From: UBA987 sp002292105
Lineage (GTDB): Bacteria; Bacteroidota; Bacteroidia; NS11-12g; UBA9320
Reading direction: 5' to 3'
Assembly (NCBI GenBank): GCA_943846675.1
Contig: OX044357.1
Coordinates: forward strand, 1,054,001-1,118,000
DNA length: 64,000 nucleotides
In this document: positions 36,272 through 45,366 of the stretch, piece by piece
How the letters are laid out: each line of letters begins with the position of its first letter
Numbering within the stretch: position 1 is the first letter of the stretch
The notes under the pieces: model-generated
Databases searched by the model: none
Seen by the model: the letters and a program-made list of their open reading frames with translations, nothing else
What the model was told of the DNA's origin: nothing
Program-made: the position numbers and the translations under genes

Positions 36272-36803
36272 CAGAATGAAGGATGTAGCCTCTCTGCCTT
36301 CCGGGAGTTAGCGCCTCAAATGCTGTTTTTAAGACAGGGTCTTCATCAAATTTCGATTTTAATTCTAACGGGATGGGTTCACGGCTATTATCAAATTCAA
36401 CCTTTAATCCAGCTTTCTCCACTTCAATGGCGTCAAAAATGTATGATTTTATGTCATCTTCAATATTAAGTATTTCGTCGATTGATTTAAACTTAAGCAG
36501 CCTCACTGCTTGTGAATTCGGCCCTTGTTTCACCAATAGGTTTTTGTCGTCACTTAACAAAGAACCTTTAAAAAAGCCTATGCAGCAATATTCTTTTAGA
36601 GCACTCACCATAACAATGTTTTTGTTCTGAAAAGTGTAGCAAGGAGTTCCCCATTTAGATTCCTCTGTCAATCCACAGTCAATGACTGTTTTTCTTAATA
36701 ATTCCAATTCTGAAGTCCAAGTATGAACTTTGCATTCTGGGGTGCCTCCAAGAGGACAACGTCCACAGCCTTCAATGAAATAGTTGTCAACTGATTTATT
36801 CAT
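36264..36803 (-). CDS. YdeI/DUF1801-type protein, C-terminally truncated
   Basis: 179 aa. The start NYFIEGCGRCPLGGTPECKVHTW and the DUF1801-like core (ESKWGTPCYTFQNKNIVMV, CCIGFFKGSLL) belong to the YdeI/OmpD-associated family. The C-terminal motif FEALTPGRQRGYIL is normally followed by a basic tail (SxxKQxKTR...); here it stops after HSDD. The missing tail and the abutting fragment downstream point to a deletion junction near 36265-36280. Function in the family is poorly known. Confidence 0.7.
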   Translation of the reverse strand: MNKSVDNYFIEGCGRCPLGGTPECKVHTWTSELELLRKTVIDCGLTEESKWGTPCYTFQNKNIVMVSALKEYCCIGFFKGSLLSDDKNLLVKQGPNSQAVRLLKFKSIDEILNIEDDIKSYIFDAIEVEKAGLKVEFDNSREPIPLELKSKFDEDPVLKTAFEALTPGRQRGYILHSDD

Positions 36804-36840
36804 TCCTTCTAATTACCGCAAATGATTGCGTGTATAAAGC

Positions 36841-36850
36841 GTAGTGGATT
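36841..36850 (-). repeat. Shared CCACTAC motif upstream of the YdeI-like gene
   Basis: On the minus strand AATCCACTAC is followed by CTTTATACACG and lies 38 nt before the ATG at 36803. The same motif lies 38 nt before the next-but-one gene (start 38576). It looks like part of a shared cassette-type leader. Confidence 0.5.
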
Positions 36851-36969
36851 TTTACTCTTAAACCTTTCGGTTTACCATTATACTATGTTTTCGTTTTAGC
36901 GGTTAAGACACGACTACTAATACACATTGCTGGCAACTGCCTTTACAAGATAGTATTTATTATTAAATA

Positions 36970-37614
36970 TTAATCGGGTCTTTCAGGAATATAAACAACA
37001 TCAACATCGACGTTATTTCCATATTTTACTTTAATAGAACATAATACAGAAACACTTTCACCATTGTGGGTAGCAGGTTTCATCAATGGCATTTTTCTAA
37101 GTACCCTTAAGATTTCTGCCTGAACGGTTACTTCTGAATTTCTCACTTTCATACCAGTTAAATTTCCGTTTTCGTTGATAATGAAAAAAGCTTCTACCAG
37201 TTGTGGTTCTGAAAGCTTTAAATCTTTAGATACATTCAAGTTGAACTCTTGCTTAATAAATGTCGATACTTTATTATTAAAACATTCTCGAGTTTCTTCT
37301 ATTGAGAGTCCTTCACAACCATTAAACACTGGGGTAATTTTAACATCTCTTAATATCATACTATTGTCAGTAGTATAATGTGCTAAACCGTCATCATGCG
37401 ACACAATGCGACATAGGCTTGATAAGGCCTGCTCCTCTACTTTTGTCAAATTTCCTTGCGCCATTACCTGTTCTTGAACAGCATTGATTCTTATAATCAG
37501 TTCACTTTGTTTCACTATTGTAGAGTCAGTTGTTTCATTACAAGAAATGTTTAAAAGACAAATAGAGAGGAGTGAAATAGCTACTAACGTTTTTAACCTT
37601 TTTATTCTTTTCAA
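36970..37614 (-). CDS. Exported protein with TonB-C-terminal-like domain
   Basis: 214 aa with a hydrophobic signal (LVAISLLSICLLNISC) that approximates a lipobox. The C-terminal 90 residues resemble the Bacteroidota TonB C-terminal fold: EAFFIINENGNLTGMKVRNS, LRVLRKMPLMKPATHNGESV, then IKVKYG. The middle has one conserved-looking helix and cysteines. No proline-rich TonB linker is present, so a true energy-transducing role is doubtful. It sits alone between two motif-bearing spacers. Confidence 0.55.
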   Translation of the reverse strand: MKRIKRLKTLVAISLLSICLLNISCNETTDSTIVKQSELIIRINAVQEQVMAQGNLTKVEEQALSSLCRIVSHDDGLAHYTTDNSMILRDVKITPVFNGCEGLSIEETRECFNNKVSTFIKQEFNLNVSKDLKLSEPQLVEAFFIINENGNLTGMKVRNSEVTVQAEILRVLRKMPLMKPATHNGESVSVLCSIKVKYGNNVDVDVVYIPERPD

Positions 37615-37646
37615 ATTGAATTTTATAAGTTTTGATTTTTTAGCTT

Positions 37647-37700
37647 GTTGCCAACGTTCTGTTTGGACGGCAGTTTTAATGCATTTAGGGGTGTGTTGTA
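37647..37700 (-). repeat. attC-like spacer with GTTGCCAAC motif
   Basis: Plus-strand GTTGCCAACGTT (37647-37658) and, 36 bp later, GTTGTA (37695-37700). In the direction of the genes it reads TACAAC ... AACGTTGGCAAC, directly after the stop of the 38576-37710 gene. A second spacer has GCTGGCAACTGCC at 36929-36941. The ends resemble integron attC core sites, but folding and an integrase are not shown. Confidence 0.35.
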
Positions 37701-37709
37701 GTCCTTTGG

Positions 37710-38576
37710 TTAAAAGGCTTTACCTACTTTCAAATTAAAACTTACCAATACTTCACCACTGTCATACCAATATGCAGGACCTGCATCAACACAAAGGCTG
37801 ACATTGCTTTTAGATAAATAATTAATTCCTAAAGGTACATACCCTTTTGTACTAAGGTCAAAAGGGTTAGCGCTCCAGCCATGTATTAATCCAGACTTAA
37901 AGCCAATTTTACCCGGTTTTATTGAAGGAAAATACAAATTGGCACCAGCAGCGATCCCTAACAACCCTATAGTTGCTTCGACACTAATATTTGGAGATAA
38001 TAGCCTTTCATAACCAATGCCTACCCAGGGGTCCAATGCACCTAACTTTAAATAAACTATATTCTTTGATTTAGTGTTTTGTGCATCCTTTACTAATTGA
38101 ATGTCTGGCCCAAATCTTTTTCCTATTGTTAATCCAAACCAAGGAGAAATATTTCCTCCCGCTTCTGTAATGCTAACATTTTCCGCGTAAAGTACGCCTG
38201 CATTGAAATTGAATTGTATGTTTTTTTTTCCTAGATAAGATACGCCGACAGGAATGTAAAACATAGGAAATCCGTCATAATTGACACTGCCATAAATTCC
38301 TGTATTAAGGTTAACTTGGTGATGTCTGGGATTTGTAATGTAAAAATCAATTCCAGCACCTGAAGAAAGCAATCCGACACCAAGTTCAACTGACACCCTA
38401 TTGTTTAGCATTTGACCATATGAAAACCCAATCGGCCAACTTGGGGATCCAATCAGGTTAAGGGAGATGCTGTGAGCCTTAAGTTCAAGGCTATGTTTTG
38501 ATTCTTCTTGAGCAATTGCATTAGTAGAGGATAGGAACGAAAAAAATACCGTAAGTATCAGGGTGATTGACTTCAT
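37710..38576 (-). CDS. Exported outer-membrane beta-barrel-like protein
   Basis: 288 aa with signal peptide (ending NAIAQ). The mature protein has many short amphipathic strands, with repeated patterns (VSVELGVGLLSSGAGIDFYITN and VSVEATIGLLGIAAGANLYFP; YIPVGVSYLGKKNIQFNFNAG and YVPLGINYLSKSNVSLCVDAG) showing an internal duplication of about 140 residues. It ends with a phenylalanine (VGKAF), typical of outer-membrane barrels. I do not recognise a named family. Confidence 0.6.
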   Translation of the reverse strand: MKSITLILTVFFSFLSSTNAIAQEESKHSLELKAHSISLNLIGSPSWPIGFSYGQMLNNRVSVELGVGLLSSGAGIDFYITNPRHHQVNLNTGIYGSVNYDGFPMFYIPVGVSYLGKKNIQFNFNAGVLYAENVSITEAGGNISPWFGLTIGKRFGPDIQLVKDAQNTKSKNIVYLKLGALDPWVGIGYERLLSPNISVEATIGLLGIAAGANLYFPSIKPGKIGFKSGLIHGWSANPFDLSTKGYVPLGINYLSKSNVSLCVDAGPAYWYDSGEVLVSFNLKVGKAF

Positions 38577-38613
38577 TTAATTTCTATTGACTACAACGTT
38601 TAGTATAAGATAA

Positions 38614-38623
38614 GTAGTGGATT
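38614..38623 (-). repeat. Shared CCACTAC motif upstream of the 37710-38576 gene
   Basis: Minus-strand AATCCACTAC is followed by TTATCTTATAC and AACGTTGTAG, 38 nt before the ATG at 38576. It matches the motif before the YdeI-like gene in sequence and in distance to the start codon. Confidence 0.5.
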
Positions 38624-38807
38624 AAAATGCCCTTACTTTTGGGCGGTGAAAATACTTAATTAAAAGTGAAAAGATTTGAGAAAACACGTGAGTCGCTATT
38701 ACTAATGTATAATGTAGTGCGAAGTTTTTTAACTATTCTCTGGTCTTAGAGTAAAATCCCTTTCACGAAACGATTGAAATAGAATGCCAATGCCTCAAAA
38801 CTAAGAA

Positions 38808-41021
38808 CTATGTAATCTCCTTCTCGTTCTGACTATTAACAAACAGCACATTACCAACGTTATCGTAACCCATGAAGAAGTCTTTACCCGTTTTTTTGAC
38901 CAACGCACTTCTAAACCCAACAATGGTTAAATCCGCATCTTTCGAGTTTTGATTCACTATTTCTTTTGTTGTCACATCTTCCTTCATCGGAATAATGCGA
39001 ATGTTGTTTGCCGAAATAGGTAATCGACCTGTTTTAATCATCTCCTTGAGTTTGATTCGTTCACTGGCAATTTCATCGATTGGATGTATTGCAAACAACT
39101 TGATAATGCCATCTTCCCAATCTGGGTGACCAAGAATGATGTAGGCTAAGTAAATCATCAAATTTGCGTTTTGATAATCATTACTGGTAATCCAAAGGTG
39201 TATTTCGTTGTTAAACCCAAATTTCTTTTCACTCGAGCAGAGAATACATGTGTCGTACCCAACCGCTTTAACCAAACCAATGTTGTCTAATATCTCATCC
39301 AGAGCTTCGTATTTGGTTTTGTAGTATTCAAACAAGGCCATGTTGTTCTCTTTACCCGATACGCCTGGAAGCTGTAATACCTGACTGATACTTGCTTTGT
39401 AGGTTGGGTTAATAATGGTGTCAACAAAAACACTACTCTTGCTGACCTGAGTCAGCTTGATTAACCTCTTCAAGCACTCTCGTGCTTCTTCTGCCGATTC
39501 TTTGCTTAAATATCCGTCGATATGGTGAATGAACATGCCAAAACCTTTGCGATGTGAAATCCAGCGCAACAAGTCAAACTCGTCGTGTCTGCTAAAAGAA
39601 TCCTTACTAATGGATACCACACTTGGTCTCCATTCGTCCATATTTTCCTCTTGTTTTGATTTTTGCAGGAATACGTGCAGGTTTCTACTTATTTGGAAAA
39701 TAACACCACTAAAAATACTCGCCATGTCACTCTTGTTGCGTTGGGATTGAGTCAGTACGTAGTACGTAAGAACCATCAGCCCCATAGCTAAAATGGCATA
39801 AATGGTATTAATCTTAAACATCAAGACAACGCACAAGACCGCACCAATTAAACTGATGTACCATTTGGATTTAAATGAAGGTCGATATCCAGGGTTTGAC
39901 GCGAAGTTTTCCAGCAGCGAAATAGAACAGATTGCGCCATACGTCACCATGAAAAACATGGATATAACCTCTGCTACGGCATTGATGTCTCCAAGCAGAA
40001 CAAAGAAAAAGGCAATGCCACAAGTGAGCATGGATGCGTTGACGGGCTCACCGTTTGTTTTTTTAATTGTGCCAAAAACGCGGTTGAATCGCGGGATTGG
40101 GATAATTTTATCTGCGGCTATAGCGTTTAAGGTTCTTGGTGCTACCATCACACTGCCTAACGCACTTGAAATAGTAGCGGCAGCCAAACCTATTGGAATA
40201 ATAGGACCCCAAACCGCTATTTTAGACATAACCAACTGGTCGCCAATCAAGCTTTCTTGAGACGCTGCCCCTGCTAACTTATAGGCAATCAATACGTAAA
40301 TCATCATGCCTATTATGGTGGCAAATAATGTTCCTTGTGGTATTGATTTCTTGGGATCTTTGAGGTCTCCAGAAAGGCCGACACCCGCCGTCATTCCGGT
40401 AAACGCGGGAAATACAATGGCAAACACGACAAAGAAGTTGTCTTTGTCTGCACGCCAAAGGAAACTCTCTACAACCTCGCCCGTGCCAGCAAAAAACATG
40501 ATGAGTGATATTGCGAGGATTGCAACCACAACATACAACATCCACATACCGGTTTTTGCCCCTTTGGTATACATCAGCGCGGCCAATAAGCCAACACTCG
40601 TCAACCCTAGTAATCTCTTTGAAATTGCGATGTCAATTCCAGTACTTTCTTGTAAAGCCAAAAGCACTGGGCCAAAAGCCTCAGAAAAGGCAATTACATA
40701 AAATGCTACGCTAATGGCTTGAGATAAATACAGCGCCAAGCCTATGCTTGCGCCAATGGTTAATCCAAACGAACGCGAGATTATGTAGTATTCTCCACCA
40801 CCTTCTACCTTTTGGTTGGTTGCAATCTCAGCCAATGACATGGCGGTCGGAATGGTAACCATGTGTCCAATAATGACGATGCTAAGTGTACCAATAAAGC
40901 CAACTGTGCCAACAGCATAACCAAACCTTAGGAACATAACAGCACCCAAGATCGTAGATATCGCAGTCAAGAAAACAGGAGCCGTTCCAAACTTCCCCTT
41001 CGAATGCAGTAACTCTGCCAT
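38808..41021 (-). CDS. Cation-chloride-cotransporter-like (SLC12/APC superfamily) permease
   Basis: 737 aa. Twelve transmembrane segments of the amino-acid/cation-chloride type fill the first 430 residues. The start FLTAISTILGAVMFLRFGYAVG and the EIATNQKVEGGGEYYIISRS loop are signature parts of the SLC12 group. The cytoplasmic C-terminal half of about 300 residues resembles the SLC12 regulatory domain and ends with an SLC12-like GFRSALVKKTGKDFF. It probably carries K+, Na+, Cl- or amino acids; the ion cannot be told from sequence. Confidence 0.82.
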   Translation of the reverse strand: MAELLHSKGKFGTAPVFLTAISTILGAVMFLRFGYAVGTVGFIGTLSIVIIGHMVTIPTAMSLAEIATNQKVEGGGEYYIISRSFGLTIGASIGLALYLSQAISVAFYVIAFSEAFGPVLLALQESTGIDIAISKRLLGLTSVGLLAALMYTKGAKTGMWMLYVVVAILAISLIMFFAGTGEVVESFLWRADKDNFFVVFAIVFPAFTGMTAGVGLSGDLKDPKKSIPQGTLFATIIGMMIYVLIAYKLAGAASQESLIGDQLVMSKIAVWGPIIPIGLAAATISSALGSVMVAPRTLNAIAADKIIPIPRFNRVFGTIKKTNGEPVNASMLTCGIAFFFVLLGDINAVAEVISMFFMVTYGAICSISLLENFASNPGYRPSFKSKWYISLIGAVLCVVLMFKINTIYAILAMGLMVLTYYVLTQSQRNKSDMASIFSGVIFQISRNLHVFLQKSKQEENMDEWRPSVVSISKDSFSRHDEFDLLRWISHRKGFGMFIHHIDGYLSKESAEEARECLKRLIKLTQVSKSSVFVDTIINPTYKASISQVLQLPGVSGKENNMALFEYYKTKYEALDEILDNIGLVKAVGYDTCILCSSEKKFGFNNEIHLWITSNDYQNANLMIYLAYIILGHPDWEDGIIKLFAIHPIDEIASERIKLKEMIKTGRLPISANNIRIIPMKEDVTTKEIVNQNSKDADLTIVGFRSALVKKTGKDFFMGYDNVGNVLFVNSQNEKEIT

Positions 41022-41132
41022 AGATTAGAAATTATATTCAATACTATATAAAAAACCAATGCAGATGAAAACGTACGTCGAAATGTTGTTCACCTCTAGC
41101 AAACAACGGCATATTCAGAATCTTTATATTGA

Positions 41133-41140
41133 TATATTTG
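41133..41140 (+). promoter_or_regulatory. -7 element next to the 41145 start codon
   Basis: TATATTTG is a perfect TAnnTTTG match and ends 4 nt before the ATG at 41145. Another candidate for a leaderless or near-leaderless transcript. No -33 element is clear. Confidence 0.5.
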
Positions 41141-41144
41141 ATGC

Positions 41145-42032
41145 ATGAATATAATCGAACAGTTCAAAAACGACCTATGGAATGGAATTTGGCAGCATGC
41201 TAAAAATCTATTCAAACCGATGTCTATTGTCGCATTGATAAGTTTTATTGTCTCCATGGCATTAACTTTTTTTGTATTCGCAAAAATGTTAGGGCAAGAC
41301 GGGTTTCAAGAAATGATGGATCCATCGAGCATGTTCGATTTAGAGTCGATGGAGGAACGCAATCAACAGTTTGCTCAATATTTTCAAGATTTTGGTATCG
41401 GTAAAGCCATCGGATTAATGACTTTGGCGTACTTAATCGGTATGGTTGTCATGTCTTGGGTGTTAAACTTTTTATTGATAATCAGTGACCAAGTGATTAA
41501 CCAGATTCCATTGAATGTTTCCGGTGCATTCTCAGAGGCATTTTCCAAAGATGTATTTAAGATATTCGGATTAACGGCAGTTATTCTGCTGGTGTATATC
41601 GTTTTGACGCTTGTCTCCTTTATGCTGGCAGGGCTACATTTTAGTTTGGCGTTTCTCGGGTTTCTATTCACCATTGCATTTTTAAATCGGTTTTTAGGAG
41701 CCTACCCAGCAATTGTGCATGGTAAGATGTCGCTTAGCGAATCCATATCATTCAGTATGAAAAACATTTCATGGGGTCGAGGATTTAAGATTATGCTTGT
41801 TTTGATTGTTTTCATGATTGTATACGGACTGGCATTATTGCTTGTTAGCAGTCTTCTTGGCTTTATTGGTAATGTTGGTAATATATTGATGATGGTTGTG
41901 CAAATTGGGATGTCTATCTTGGTTTATAGTCTTTCCATCGCGGCACTATCCGCAATGTTTTACCGCTATGTTGAAGTAGAGTATGAAGACGATGATAGAG
42001 CTGAACAACATATTATTGATACAGTAGATTAG
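41145..42032 (+). CDS. Polytopic membrane protein of unknown function
   Basis: 295 aa with about six transmembrane segments (around 30-50, 90-115, 145-165, 170-190, 225-250 and 255-275). The loop YPAIVHGKMSLSESISFSMKNISWGRGFKI resembles the motif in multi-pass membrane families such as DUF4013-like or glycerophosphodiester phosphodiesterase membrane domains, but I cannot place it. The C-terminal tail is acidic. Two hotdog thioesterase genes follow at once, so it heads a likely three-gene operon. Confidence 0.65.
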   Translation: MNIIEQFKNDLWNGIWQHAKNLFKPMSIVALISFIVSMALTFFVFAKMLGQDGFQEMMDPSSMFDLESMEERNQQFAQYFQDFGIGKAIGLMTLAYLIGMVVMSWVLNFLLIISDQVINQIPLNVSGAFSEAFSKDVFKIFGLTAVILLVYIVLTLVSFMLAGLHFSLAFLGFLFTIAFLNRFLGAYPAIVHGKMSLSESISFSMKNISWGRGFKIMLVLIVFMIVYGLALLLVSSLLGFIGNVGNILMMVVQIGMSILVYSLSIAALSAMFYRYVEVEYEDDDRAEQHIIDTVD

Positions 42033-42035
42033 AAA

Positions 42036-42437
42036 TTGGTTCATACAATAAATAAACGTGTTTGTGGCTTTCATTGCGATGCCTACGGACATGTAAACAA
42101 CGCTCGATACCTCGAATTCTTTGAAGAAGCCCGCTGGTCCGCTTTACATGATTACGATTTGGTTACTAAGCTTCATGAGTTACAGCTACAATTTTTTGTT
42201 GTGAATGTAAACGTTGACTTCAAAAAACCTGTCGTTACCGACGATATTGCTACAATCTCCACATCCTTAGGAAACTTAAAACGTAAAACCATTTCTTTTT
42301 TTCAAACCATTGAGGTTTCAGGACAAATTACAACCAAGGCTGAAGTCACTTTCGTGTTGTTCGACACCCAGAATAATCGGGCTGTGACTATTTCAGATAC
42401 TTTGGTTTCTTACTTTAAACCTTTAGAAAATGCCTAG
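42036..42437 (+). CDS. Acyl-CoA thioesterase, hotdog fold (4HBT family)
   Basis: 133 aa. The motif CDAYGHVNNARYLEFFEEARW is the YbgC/4HBT active-site pattern. The only possible start is TTG at 42036: an in-frame stop (TAG, 42030-42032) closes the frame upstream, and the active-site motif begins 15 residues later. It starts 3 bp after the membrane protein and overlaps the next hotdog gene by 8 bp. Substrate is likely an acyl-CoA. Confidence 0.85.
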   Translation: MVHTINKRVCGFHCDAYGHVNNARYLEFFEEARWSALHDYDLVTKLHELQLQFFVVNVNVDFKKPVVTDDIATISTSLGNLKRKTISFFQTIEVSGQITTKAEVTFVLFDTQNNRAVTISDTLVSYFKPLENA

Positions 42438-42852
42438 AGTAAAAATTGAATCTCCTGAATCATATGTTCACGAATCTTTGCTAACGGTTCGTGTTACAGA
42501 TTTGAATTATGGTAACCATTTAGGTAATGATCGTGTGCTTGGATACACACAAGAGGCACGTATTCAGTTTTTTAAGTCTCACAACATGAGTGAATTAGAC
42601 TTTTGGGGAACAAGCTTGATTCAGGGTGACGCGGCAATCAGTTATCGAAGTGAAGGGTTTCTGAACGATCAGATAAAAATTGAAATAGCCGTAAATGATG
42701 TAACCAATTCAAGTTTCGATTTGGTATATCGGTTGACCAATGAAACCACTAACCAAGTTTTGGCGTTGGCTAAAACAAGAATGGTTTGTTTTGACTATGA
42801 TACGCGGAAAGTGACAGCAATTCCACAAGGATTTAAGTCCTTGTTCGGATAG
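42430..42852 (+). CDS. Second hotdog-fold thioesterase-like protein
   Basis: 140 aa. It shows the same fold signature in a diverged form: VTDLNYGNHLGNDRVLGYTQEARIQFF aligns with the active-site helix region of 4HBT proteins, with the D-Y-GNHLGN pattern. The start overlaps the previous thioesterase gene by 8 bp. The pair may form a heteromeric enzyme, which is inference. Confidence 0.75.
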   Translation: MPRVKIESPESYVHESLLTVRVTDLNYGNHLGNDRVLGYTQEARIQFFKSHNMSELDFWGTSLIQGDAAISYRSEGFLNDQIKIEIAVNDVTNSSFDLVYRLTNETTNQVLALAKTRMVCFDYDTRKVTAIPQGFKSLFG

Positions 42853-42854
42853 CC

Positions 42855-43292
42855 TTATTGCTTTTTTATGGCTGACTTACCGTACCCAATAAACGTACTA
42901 CTATTTGTTGCTCCCATGGTCTTTTTAATTAGAGATCCGTCTGGTTTTACGTACAGAAATGTAGGGTAGCCAGTAACGTTATATTTTTTTCCTAAAGCAA
43001 GACCTTCTGCCGTTTCCATATCAACCTTAAGGTTGATGTAATGTTCGTTGTAATAGTCACCAACGGCCTTTTCTGTAAACACTGTTTTTGACATTAACTT
43101 GCATGGGCCGCACCATGTCGTATAAGCATCAATAAAGATGAGTTTATTTTGCTTCTTAGCTAACGCCTTGGCTGCCTTAAAATTAATGTGAGAGAAATTA
43201 ATCCCTTCTTCTTGAGCCTTATTGGTGTCGGACTTTAGACCTATAAACAAGGCAGTGATTATCAGGACTGTGATTATTTGTAGCTTTTTCAT
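42855..43292 (-). CDS. Exported thioredoxin-family protein
   Basis: 145 aa. An N-terminal hydrophobic segment (LQIITVLIITALFIGL) directs export or anchoring. The thioredoxin motif WCGPC sits in DAYTTWCGPCKLMSKTVF, and the cis-proline is in TGYPTFLYVKPDG. This type (thioredoxin_7-like, DUF255-like) is common in Bacteroidota and likely handles disulphides in the periplasm. Converges on the hotdog pair. Confidence 0.88.
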   Translation of the reverse strand: MKKLQIITVLIITALFIGLKSDTNKAQEEGINFSHINFKAAKALAKKQNKLIFIDAYTTWCGPCKLMSKTVFTEKAVGDYYNEHYINLKVDMETAEGLALGKKYNVTGYPTFLYVKPDGSLIKKTMGATNSSTFIGYGKSAIKKQ

Positions 43293-43447
43293 CTTATTGT
43301 TTTAATCGTTGCAAATTTATTTGTAAAACGTGTTTTTACGTCGCTTTTGTACTTAAGACTTGTCAAATACCATTCCTTTTTTGTCTCTTTATAAAGCCAT
43401 CGTTTTGATGAACTGTAGTTCATATGTATAATTGCTGACATTTGAAT

Positions 43448-44842
43448 ATGAAAAGCGTATTAACATTTAACCTGATGTGCCTATTAACTTTACAGTTATC
43501 GGCACAAGATCTAACCACTACTGCGGATTCTGTTTTTATCAGAAATATATTTGATCAAGCCTTAGTAGAAGGGGAGAGCTACCAAAACTTGGAACATTTG
43601 TGTAAGGATGTTGGCCATCGTTTGAGTGGGTCCAAAGCAGCTGAAAAAGCCGTAGAATGGGGAAAGAAGGTCATGGACGGACTTGACCTAGATCGGGTAT
43701 ATCTTCAATCGATAGATGTGCCGTTTTGGGAAAGGGGAGACATTGAATCCGCATCCATAAAATCAGACAAGGATATTACACTGAGTATTCGGACCTTGGG
43801 TGGTTCTGTGGGTACGAATGGCTTAATGCAGGGCAGTGTTGTTGAGGTTTCTAGCCTTGAAGAAGTGGCTAAACTGGGTAAAGAAGCTATAGCAGGTAAA
43901 ATTGTATTCTATAACAGACCAATGGACCCTAAACCCATCAGTACGTTTCAGAGTTATGGAGGATGCGTTGATCAGCGCTATGCTGGTGCATCAGTTGCAG
44001 CAGAATATGGGGCGATTGCCGTTATGGTGAGAAGTATGTCGTTATTAGAAGACGATGGACATGCTCACACAGGAAGCATGGGCTATAAAACGGGCGTCAA
44101 TAAAATTCCAGCAGTTGCTGTTAGTACACATGATGCCAATGTGCTTCATGACCATCTGCAAAAAAATGAATCAACAGAAGTTGAGTTGAACGTGAATGCC
44201 CATACCAACGAAAATGTTGTTTCGAGCAATGTGATTGGAGAAATAAAAGGCAGCGTTTATCCAAATAAAGTGATTGTCATTGGAGGCCATTTGGATAGTT
44301 GGGATGTCGGCGAAGGTGCACACGATGATGGTGCTGGCGTTGTTCACAGTATGGAAGTCTTACGCATTCTGAAGGCGTTAAACTATACACCAAGATATAC
44401 GATAAGAGTCGTTTTATTTATGAACGAGGAAAATGGAAACATGGGCGGTAAAGGCTATGCGGCTAAAGCAAAAGCCAAGAACGAAAATCATGTCATTGCA
44501 CTAGAAAGTGATCGTGGCGGGTTTAGTCCCCGAGGCTTTAACATTTTGGCCGATTCGAGTCAGGTTGATTTTGTACGTCAGTTTCGAGAAGTACTTGAGC
44601 CTTATGGTTTACATCACTTTGAGCCAGGGTATGCCGGTGTAGATATTAGTCCTCTTGACACGAAAGAAAACAAGGTTAATCCTGATCTAATAATGATGGG
44701 TTTGGTACCTGATTCTCAACGGTACTTCGATTACCATCACAGCGATACTGATGTTTTCGAAAATGTCAACAAACGTGAATTGGAGCTTGGCTGCGGGGCT
44801 ATGACCTCAATCATTTATTTGATGGACAAATATTTACAATAG
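43448..44842 (+). CDS. M28 family zinc peptidase (carboxypeptidase Q-like)
   Basis: 464 aa from the ATG at 43448, which gives a clean signal peptide (LTFNLMCLLTLQLSAQ). A protease-associated insert lies around residues 120-240. The di-zinc site is seen in GGHLDSWDVGEGAHDDGAG (His, Asp), FMNEENGNMGG (catalytic and ligand Glu), a downstream Asp (ALESDRGG) and HSDTD (His). A TTG at 43442 is possible but not needed. Likely an exported amino- or carboxypeptidase; the GNAT gene follows after 2 bp. Confidence 0.9.
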   Translation: MKSVLTFNLMCLLTLQLSAQDLTTTADSVFIRNIFDQALVEGESYQNLEHLCKDVGHRLSGSKAAEKAVEWGKKVMDGLDLDRVYLQSIDVPFWERGDIESASIKSDKDITLSIRTLGGSVGTNGLMQGSVVEVSSLEEVAKLGKEAIAGKIVFYNRPMDPKPISTFQSYGGCVDQRYAGASVAAEYGAIAVMVRSMSLLEDDGHAHTGSMGYKTGVNKIPAVAVSTHDANVLHDHLQKNESTEVELNVNAHTNENVVSSNVIGEIKGSVYPNKVIVIGGHLDSWDVGEGAHDDGAGVVHSMEVLRILKALNYTPRYTIRVVLFMNEENGNMGGKGYAAKAKAKNENHVIALESDRGGFSPRGFNILADSSQVDFVRQFREVLEPYGLHHFEPGYAGVDISPLDTKENKVNPDLIMMGLVPDSQRYFDYHHSDTDVFENVNKRELELGCGAMTSIIYLMDKYLQ

Positions 44843-44844
44843 AT

Positions 44845-45366
44845 ATGAAATCGAGTGGTAACATGTTAACCATTCGAGAGGTGAAACAGTCCGATGTTTC
44901 AGCTATTACTAACATATATAATTTCTATATCGAAACTTCACCTTCAACTTTTGAAGAAAGCATTTTGCCTGAAGCAGAGATTGCTAAAAGAGTAAAAGCC
45001 GTTTCTGAAAAGTATGTTTGGTTGGTTGGCGTGGTCGAAGACGAAGTAATCGGGTATGCTTATGCGAGTCAATGGAAGTCGAGGTCTGCATATCGATTTA
45101 CCGTAGAAACGTCAATCTATTTAAAGCAGGGCGCAGAGGGGAATGGTTATGGCAAAGCTTTGTACGGTGAGCTGCTACACCAAACAGAAAAAATGGGATA
45201 CAAATGTTTGATTGGTGGGATTTCTCTCCCCAATGCATCTAGTATCAAACTTCATGAATCGCTTGGCTTTGTTAAGATTGGCGACTTCAAGAAAGTCGGT
45301 ATTAAGTTCGGTAAATGGATTGATGTCGGATATTGGGAGTTGAGGTTTGAAGGACCGAAGGGTTGA
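44845..45366 (+). CDS. GNAT N-acetyltransferase, phosphinothricin-acetyltransferase-like
   Basis: 173 aa. The acetyl-CoA binding site (QGAEGNGYGKALYGELL) and the PAT-type start (IREVKQSDVSAITNIYNFYIETS) and end (LHESLGFVKIGDFKKVGIKFGKWIDVGYW) are clear. A second ATG (44863) would remove six residues and may be the true start. The last residues and the stop codon are encoded by the first units of an octanucleotide repeat array, so the C terminus was shaped by the repeat. Substrate not known. Confidence 0.85.
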   Translation: MKSSGNMLTIREVKQSDVSAITNIYNFYIETSPSTFEESILPEAEIAKRVKAVSEKYVWLVGVVEDEVIGYAYASQWKSRSAYRFTVETSIYLKQGAEGNGYGKALYGELLHQTEKMGYKCLIGGISLPNASSIKLHESLGFVKIGDFKKVGIKFGKWIDVGYWELRFEGPKG

